Shown here: piece after piece, positions 22,998 to 26,674 of the stretch | Position numbering within the stretch: the first letter of the stretch is position 1 | Layout: each line of letters begins with the position of its first letter | From: Cyanobacteria bacterium UBA4641 | Lineage (GTDB): Bacteria > Cyanobacteriota > Vampirovibrionia > Gastranaerophilales > Gastranaerophilaceae | Length of the DNA stretch: 26,674 nt | Assembly: GCA_002405805.1 (NCBI GenBank) | Contig: DHMN01000084.1 | Location: forward strand, 1,287-27,960 | Direction of reading: 5' to 3' | The notes under the pieces: model-generated | What the model saw: the letters and a program-made list of their open reading frames with translations, nothing else | The model's database searches: none | Told to the model about the DNA's origin: nothing | Made by a program: the position numbers and the translations under genes

Positions 22998-23134
22998 AAA
23001 TTCTTTAATATCAATATGTTAAGATTTTATAAATTTCTATTACAACTGTCGCTTTTTGGTGTTTATTGTGTATAATCATGATTGATTATGTGTTTATAGT
23101 ATAAAATCAATTTAGTAAATAAAGGGAGAAAATT

Positions 23135-25216
23135 ATGACAGAAACGTTGATGGACAAACAGGCTTACCCTGCGACATCTTTTGTTGGCGGAAAGTGGCAG
23201 CAGGAAATTAATGTAAGAGACTTTATCCAAAGAAACTACACTCCTTATGATGGAGATTCCAGTTTCTTGGCTGAACCGACAGATGCGACAACAAAATTGT
23301 GGCAAGAGTGTTGTGACTTGTTGAAAAAAGAACGTGAAAACGGTGGTGTTCTTGATATGGATACAAAAATCGTATCAACAATCACATCACATGGTGCAGG
23401 TTATATTGATAAAGACTTGGAAACAATTGTAGGTTTGCAAACTGATAAACCGCTAAAACGTTCAATGCAGCCGTTTGGCGGAATTAGAATGGCTGAAAGT
23501 GCTTGCAAGTCTTATGGTTACGAGGTTGACCCTGAAGTATCGGAAATTTTTACCAAATACAGAAAAACTCACAACCAAGGTGTTTTTGATGTTTATACAC
23601 CTGAGATGAAAGCTGCAAGACATTCTGCAATTATTACAGGTCTGCCTGATGCTTACGGTAGAGGCAGAATTATCGGCGATTACAGAAGAGTTGCGCTATA
23701 CGGTATTGATAGGCTTATCGAAGATAAAAAAGAACAGTTCAAATCACTTGAAGGTGAAATGCGTCCTGAACGTATTCAATTGAGAGAAGAAATTTCAGAG
23801 CAAATCAGAGCTTTGGGCGAGATGATTGAACTTGGTAAAATCTATGGCTTTGATATTTCAAAACCTGCAAGAAACGCTAAAGAAGCGATTCAATGGTTGT
23901 ATTTTGGGTATTTGTCAGCCATAAAAGAACAAAACGGTGCGGCAATGAGTATTGGTAGAACTTCAACATTCTTAGATATTTATATCGAAAGAGATTTGAA
24001 AGAAGGTATCATAACAGAAGCTCAAGCGCAAGAAATGATTGACCACTTCATTATGAAATTGAGACTTGTTAAATTCGCAAGAACTCCTGAATATAACGAG
24101 TTGTTTTCAGGTGACCCTACTTGGGTAACTGAATCTATCGGTGGTGTTGGTATCGATGGCAGACATTTGGTAACAAAAAACTCTTTCAGATATTTGCATA
24201 CACTAGAAAACTTGGGTACAGCACCTGAACCTAATTTGACAGTGCTTTGGTCAAAGAGATTACCTCACAATTTCAAACAGTATTGTGCTCATATTTCAAT
24301 CAAAACTTCATCTATTCAGTATGAAAACGATGATTTGATGAGAGTAACTCATGGTGATGATTATGCAATCGCTTGTTGTGTATCATCAATGGTTGTTGGC
24401 AAAGAAATGCAATTTTTCGGAGCTAGAGCAAACCTTGCAAAATGTTTGTTGTATGCAATCAACGGTGGTGTTGATGAAAGATTGAAAACTCAAGTCGGAC
24501 CAAAATACCGTCCTATAACATCAGAATATCTTGATTATGATGAAGTTATGGACAGATATAACGACATGATGGAGTGGCTTGCAGGCTTGTATGTAAATAC
24601 ATTGAATGTAATTCACTATATGCATGACAAATATTGCTACGAAAGAGCGCAAATGGCTTTGCATGACAGAGATGTAAAACGATATTTTGCTACAGGTATT
24701 GCAGGTTTGTCTGTTGTTGCGGATTCTTTGTCTGCAATTAAGTATGCTAAAGTTAAAACAATCCGAGATGAAAACGGAATTGTCGTTGATTATGAAATTG
24801 AAGGTGATTTCCCTAAATATGGTAACAATGATGATAGAGTTGACCAGATTGCAGTTGATTTGGTTAAAAACTTTATGGCAAAAATCAGAAAACACTATAC
24901 TTATAGAGATTCAATCCCTACAATGTCAATTTTGACAATTACATCAAATGTTGTTTACGGTAAGAAAACAGGCAATACCCCTGATGGCAGAAAAGCAGGT
25001 ATTCCGCTTGCTCCTGGGGCAAATCCAATGCATGGCAGAGATTCAAACGGTGCGGTTGCATCATTAGCGTCAGTTGCCAAGTTGCCGTTTAACGATGCAC
25101 AAGACGGTATTTCTAATACATTCTCAATTATTCCGAATGCTTTAGGAAAAGATGAAGTGTTTATGGGGGATTTGAATATTTGTCTTGATGGTGGATGTTG
25201 CGAATCAAGTGTGTAA
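23135..25216 (+). CDS. pflB: pyruvate formate-lyase catalytic chain lacking the glycyl-radical domain
   Basis: The 693-residue chain follows PFL from its N-terminus (FVGGKWQQEINVRDFIQRNY) through the active-site cysteines C414/C415 (YAIACCVSSM, where the usual P is S) to FSIIPNALGKDEVFMGDL, then stops after CLDGGCCESSV. PFL is normally about 750-760 residues and ends in a glycyl-radical domain with RVSGYAV. That domain is absent here and is encoded separately 139 bp downstream. PFL cleaves pyruvate with CoA into acetyl-CoA and formate under anaerobic conditions through a Gly-to-Cys radical, so this chain could work only with the small protein. AAAGGGAGA precedes the ATG. The spacer to the next gene holds a palindromic repeat. 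The tail's DLNICLDGG resembles ENLINLLDGY at the start of the small protein. Confidence 0.95.
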   Translation: MTETLMDKQAYPATSFVGGKWQQEINVRDFIQRNYTPYDGDSSFLAEPTDATTKLWQECCDLLKKERENGGVLDMDTKIVSTITSHGAGYIDKDLETIVGLQTDKPLKRSMQPFGGIRMAESACKSYGYEVDPEVSEIFTKYRKTHNQGVFDVYTPEMKAARHSAIITGLPDAYGRGRIIGDYRRVALYGIDRLIEDKKEQFKSLEGEMRPERIQLREEISEQIRALGEMIELGKIYGFDISKPARNAKEAIQWLYFGYLSAIKEQNGAAMSIGRTSTFLDIYIERDLKEGIITEAQAQEMIDHFIMKLRLVKFARTPEYNELFSGDPTWVTESIGGVGIDGRHLVTKNSFRYLHTLENLGTAPEPNLTVLWSKRLPHNFKQYCAHISIKTSSIQYENDDLMRVTHGDDYAIACCVSSMVVGKEMQFFGARANLAKCLLYAINGGVDERLKTQVGPKYRPITSEYLDYDEVMDRYNDMMEWLAGLYVNTLNVIHYMHDKYCYERAQMALHDRDVKRYFATGIAGLSVVADSLSAIKYAKVKTIRDENGIVVDYEIEGDFPKYGNNDDRVDQIAVDLVKNFMAKIRKHYTYRDSIPTMSILTITSNVVYGKKTGNTPDGRKAGIPLAPGANPMHGRDSNGAVASLASVAKLPFNDAQDGISNTFSIIPNALGKDEVFMGDLNICLDGGCCESSV

Positions 25217-25230
25217 AATCTCAAATGGAG

Positions 25231-25322
25231 TGGATTGCCACAGTCGTGCAAGCACTCCTTCGCAATGACGATGAGTTTTTTATATGGTCGTCATTGCGAG
25301 CGCAAGAGCGCGAAGCAATCCA
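25231..25322. repeat. palindromic MITE/REP-like repeat between the two PFL genes
   Basis: Outer arms TGGATTGC (25231-25238) and GCAATCCA (25315-25322) are perfect inverted repeats. Inner arms TCGCAATGACGA (25260-25271) and TCGTCATTGCGA (25288-25299) are also perfect. The 92-bp element starts 15 bases after the large chain's stop and ends 33 bases before the small protein's ATG. A degenerate half-copy lies at 26447-26513. Similar TGGATTGC...CAATGACG repeats are widely dispersed in several bacterial groups. Confidence 0.85.
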
Positions 25323-25355
25323 TAAAAGTATAATAATTAATAAGGAAACAAAATT

Positions 25356-25592
25356 ATGACAACAATGCAAGAAGAAAATTTAATAAACTTACTTGATGGC
25401 TATGTGGAAAAAGGCGGTCATCACTTGAATGTAAATGTATTTAATCGTGAAACTTTGCTGGATGCTCAAGCACATCCTGAAAAATATCCGCAATTGACTG
25501 TGAGAGTTTCAGGATATGCGGTTAATTTTATCAAATTGACAAAAGAACAGCAAGATGATGTTATTTCAAGAACATTCCACAGTGCAATGTAG
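25356..25592 (+). CDS. stand-alone glycyl-radical domain of pyruvate formate-lyase
   Basis: The 78-residue protein matches the C-terminus of PFL: LLDGYVEKGGHHLNVNVFNR, ETLLDAQAHPEKYPQLTVRV and SGYAVNFIKLTKEQQDDVIS, with radical Gly G53 in RVSGYAV. Its own ribosome binding site (AAGGAAA) and ATG are present. It resembles GrcA/YfiD, the E. coli protein that restores oxygen-damaged PFL, but lacks GrcA's extra N-terminal part. Because the large chain here has no glycyl domain, this is more likely an obligatory subunit than a repair spare. The gene lies between the palindromic repeat and a GC-rich hairpin, and the activating enzyme follows. Confidence 0.92.
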   Translation: MTTMQEENLINLLDGYVEKGGHHLNVNVFNRETLLDAQAHPEKYPQLTVRVSGYAVNFIKLTKEQQDDVISRTFHSAM

Positions 25593-25607
25593 ACTATTAT
25601 AATATGG

Positions 25608-25635
25608 GGCGCGTGAGGCTTTAGCCTCACGCGCC
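25608..25635 (+). terminator. GC-rich hairpin between the radical subunit and pflA
   Basis: GGCGCGTGAGGC (25608-25619), a TTTA loop (25620-25623) and GCCTCACGCGCC (25624-25635) form a perfect 12-bp stem, very GC-rich for this genome, followed by TTTGAATT. It starts 15 bases after the stop of the radical subunit and ends 21 bases before the pflA ATG. It could be a partial terminator or an mRNA-stabilising end that sets a lower level of the activase. Confidence 0.7.
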
Positions 25636-25656
25636 TTTGAATTGATAAGGACAAAT

Positions 25657-26403
25657 ATGACAGAGCAAATTTATGGTAATATCCACTCAATAGAGACTTG
25701 CGGTACGGTTGACGGCCCGGGGATAAGGTTTGTTGTTTTCACACAAGGGTGTCCTATGAGGTGTCAATATTGCCACAATCCTGACAGTTGGACGACTGAG
25801 CAAAACAAAAAACTCTCGGTTGATGAGATTTTGCAAAAATATGACGGTGTGAAAGAATTTTTGCGCAATGGCGGACTCACCGTGACTGGGGGCGAACCTT
25901 TGATGCAAATTGATTTTGTGACGGCTTTATTCAAGGCTGCTAAGCAAAAGCAAATCCATACGGCGCTTGATACTTCAGGTGTCTTGTTCAATAGGAAAAA
26001 TACATCTAAAATTGATGAACTTTTAAAGTATACAGATTTGGTAATGCTGGATATAAAACATATTGATGATGCTGAGCACAAAAAGCTTACCGGCATGTCA
26101 AATGTGAATATATTAGATTTTGCAAAGTATTTGTCAGAAAAAAATATGCCGATGTGGATTCGTCATGTGGTTGTTCCAAATATTACTGATAAGGATGAAT
26201 ATTTGGAAAAGCTTGGGGCATTTTTGGCGACATTGAAAACTGTTCAAGCCTTGGATGTGCTTCCTTATCACGATATGGCGATTCCAAAGTATGAAAGTTT
26301 GGGGTTAGATTATCCGCTGAAAGGTGTGCCACCATTGACTAAGCAAGAGGCAATCCGCGCACGTGATGTTATTCTAAAGGCAATGAAAGGAGCTCGGTCG
26401 TAG
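25657..26403 (+). CDS. pflA: pyruvate formate-lyase activating enzyme (radical SAM)
   Basis: The 248-residue protein has GNIHSIETCGTVDGPGIRFV, the N-terminal signature of PFL-AE, then the [4Fe-4S] motif CPMRCQYCHNP (C32, C36, C39), the SAM-binding GGLTVTGGEPL, and the conserved DIKHID and PYHDM segments. It uses S-adenosylmethionine to abstract a hydrogen from the radical Gly of PFL, here on the separate 78-residue chain. I chose ATG 25657 because AAGGA lies seven bases before it; an in-frame TTG at 25642 is less likely. It closes the pfl cluster after a GC-rich hairpin. Confidence 0.95.
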   Translation: MTEQIYGNIHSIETCGTVDGPGIRFVVFTQGCPMRCQYCHNPDSWTTEQNKKLSVDEILQKYDGVKEFLRNGGLTVTGGEPLMQIDFVTALFKAAKQKQIHTALDTSGVLFNRKNTSKIDELLKYTDLVMLDIKHIDDAEHKKLTGMSNVNILDFAKYLSEKNMPMWIRHVVVPNITDKDEYLEKLGAFLATLKTVQALDVLPYHDMAIPKYESLGLDYPLKGVPPLTKQEAIRARDVILKAMKGARS

Positions 26404-26446
26404 TGTTTTGAATTGCGAATTTGGCAAGTGCGTCGTGGAACTTGCA

Positions 26447-26513
26447 GGGGATTACTACGTCACTCCGTCAAGACCATTGATACATTTGCAAGTCAATGTT
26501 TCTCGTAATGACA
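26447..26513. repeat. degenerate copy of the palindromic repeat
   Basis: GGGGATTACTACGTCACTCC (26447-26466) and TCTCGTAATGACA (26501-26513) resemble the left half of the element at 25231 (TGGATTGC..., TCGCAATGACGA) with several changes. The middle differs. It supports the view that the element is dispersed in this genome. Confidence 0.5.
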
Positions 26514-26530
26514 TGATTAAAAAATATTAA

Positions 26531-26614
26531 CTGTCATTCCGAACTTGTTTCGGAAGCTCAAATTGAACGTTTTAGTCTTATATAAAATTTGTAATATTAG
26601 AGACCCTGAAACAG
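26531..26614. repeat. second type of dispersed repeat with a hairpin
   Basis: CTGTCATTCCGAACTTGTTT begins the element; TTCCGAA (26537-26543) pairs with TTCGGAA (26549-26555) around a five-base loop. GAGACCCTGAAACAG (26600-26614) further on looks like a partial second arm. Repeats of the form TGTCATTCCGAACTTG...GACCCTGAAACAAG are known as intergenic repeats in many genomes. The hairpin could also help end pfl transcription. Confidence 0.5.
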
Positions 26615-26674
26615 TCTTGGATTATTGGCGGCTCGACCGGCTCAACGCAGCTCTCGCCAAGACGTGCTGGGTTC
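26614..26674. other. GC-rich sequence with inverted repeats, cut by the window edge
   Basis: The last ~60 bases are far richer in G and C than anything nearby. GTCTTGG (26614-26620) is complementary to CCAAGAC (26657-26663), and TTGGCG (26625-26630) to CGCCAA (26655-26660), so alternative stems are possible. No open frame, tRNA or rRNA segment can be recognised. It may be part of a mobile or dispersed element that continues beyond the window. Confidence 0.45.

Noticed and set aside
23071..23110. FNR-type anaerobic site upstream of pflB
   Set aside because: TTGATT and AATCAA are present but 17 bases apart, not the four of an FNR box. TATAAT at 23071 lacks a convincing -35 box. No regulator site can be supported.
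24521..24895. 124-codon open frame on the minus strand opposite the PFL catalytic chain
   Set aside because: It lies wholly inside a well-conserved gene, has no ribosome binding site and its composition is that of an antisense shadow.
23135..25216. The early stop of the PFL large chain as a simple sequencing frameshift
   Set aside because: The missing domain does not continue in another frame right after the stop; it reappears 139 bp later with its own ribosome binding site and ATG, beyond a complete palindromic repeat. An assembly error cannot be fully excluded.
26621..26674. Partial tRNA suggested by the terminal GGGTTC
   Set aside because: No D-arm, anticodon arm or acceptor pairing can be fitted to the preceding bases.
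1..26674. CRISPR array, prophage, transposase or toxin-antitoxin system
   Set aside because: No regularly spaced repeats, integrase, transposase or recognisable toxin/antitoxin pair were seen on either strand.

Overview
The window is AT-rich bacterial DNA with mostly strong AAGGAG-type ribosome binding sites. It suggests an anaerobe or facultative anaerobe with a Gram-negative-type envelope: there is a pyruvate formate-lyase system, a lipoprotein, an MsbA-type exporter and a surface-polysaccharide locus. Two features make me lean towards the gut cyanobacterial relatives (Vampirovibrionia/Gastranaerophilales): the short N-terminal LSFMG-like segment of the phosphatase-like protein at 3835, and dispersed palindromic repeats of the TGGATTGC...TCGCAATGACGA kind. 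This assignment is inference from memory and only moderately sure.

Layout. (1) 1-3532, minus strand: a lipoprotein, a short UvrA-like ABC ATPase (UvrA2 type), a MarR regulator, and the first codons of another gene. A perfect 20-bp palindrome sits in the spacer of a near-consensus promoter in front of marR. A second copy of its core lies in front of the next gene, so this looks like an autoregulated MarR unit. (2) 3533-5788: a structured intergenic region, a CX5R phosphatase-like protein, a GNAT-like protein and a small unknown protein. (3) 5885-20693: a surface glycan locus. A minus-strand hexapeptide acetyltransferase is followed by a plus-strand run of 14 genes with gaps of 0-83 bp: GT2, GT32, GDP-mannose 4,6-dehydratase, a GDPD-like/HAD/two-nucleotidyltransferase/mini-winged-helix/cupin cassette, a methyltransferase-like/GT fusion, two GT4 enzymes, a eukaryote-type phosphomannomutase, a bifunctional ManC, and an MsbA/PglK-like ABC exporter. 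Phosphomannomutase, ManC and Gmd give a complete route from fructose-6-phosphate through GDP-mannose to GDP-4-keto-6-deoxymannose. The middle cassette probably makes a second, unidentified activated precursor. (4) 20711-22947: a secreted TPR/coiled-coil protein, a GNAT acetyltransferase and a small LEA-like helical protein with a clear terminator. (5) 23135-26403: a pyruvate formate-lyase system in which the enzyme is split into a 693-residue catalytic chain ending before the glycyl-radical domain and a separate 78-residue glycyl-radical protein, followed by the activating enzyme. A palindromic repeat sits exactly between the two halves. (6) 26404-26674: no gene, only degenerate repeats and a GC-rich stretch cut by the window edge.

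The most interesting observations are the split pyruvate formate-lyase, the uncharacterised nucleotide-activation cassette with a catalytically degenerate nucleotidyltransferase paralogue, the G8 tract in a glycosyltransferase (possible phase variation), and a recurring promoter geometry (TATAAY, six bases, ATG) that suggests leaderless transcripts.
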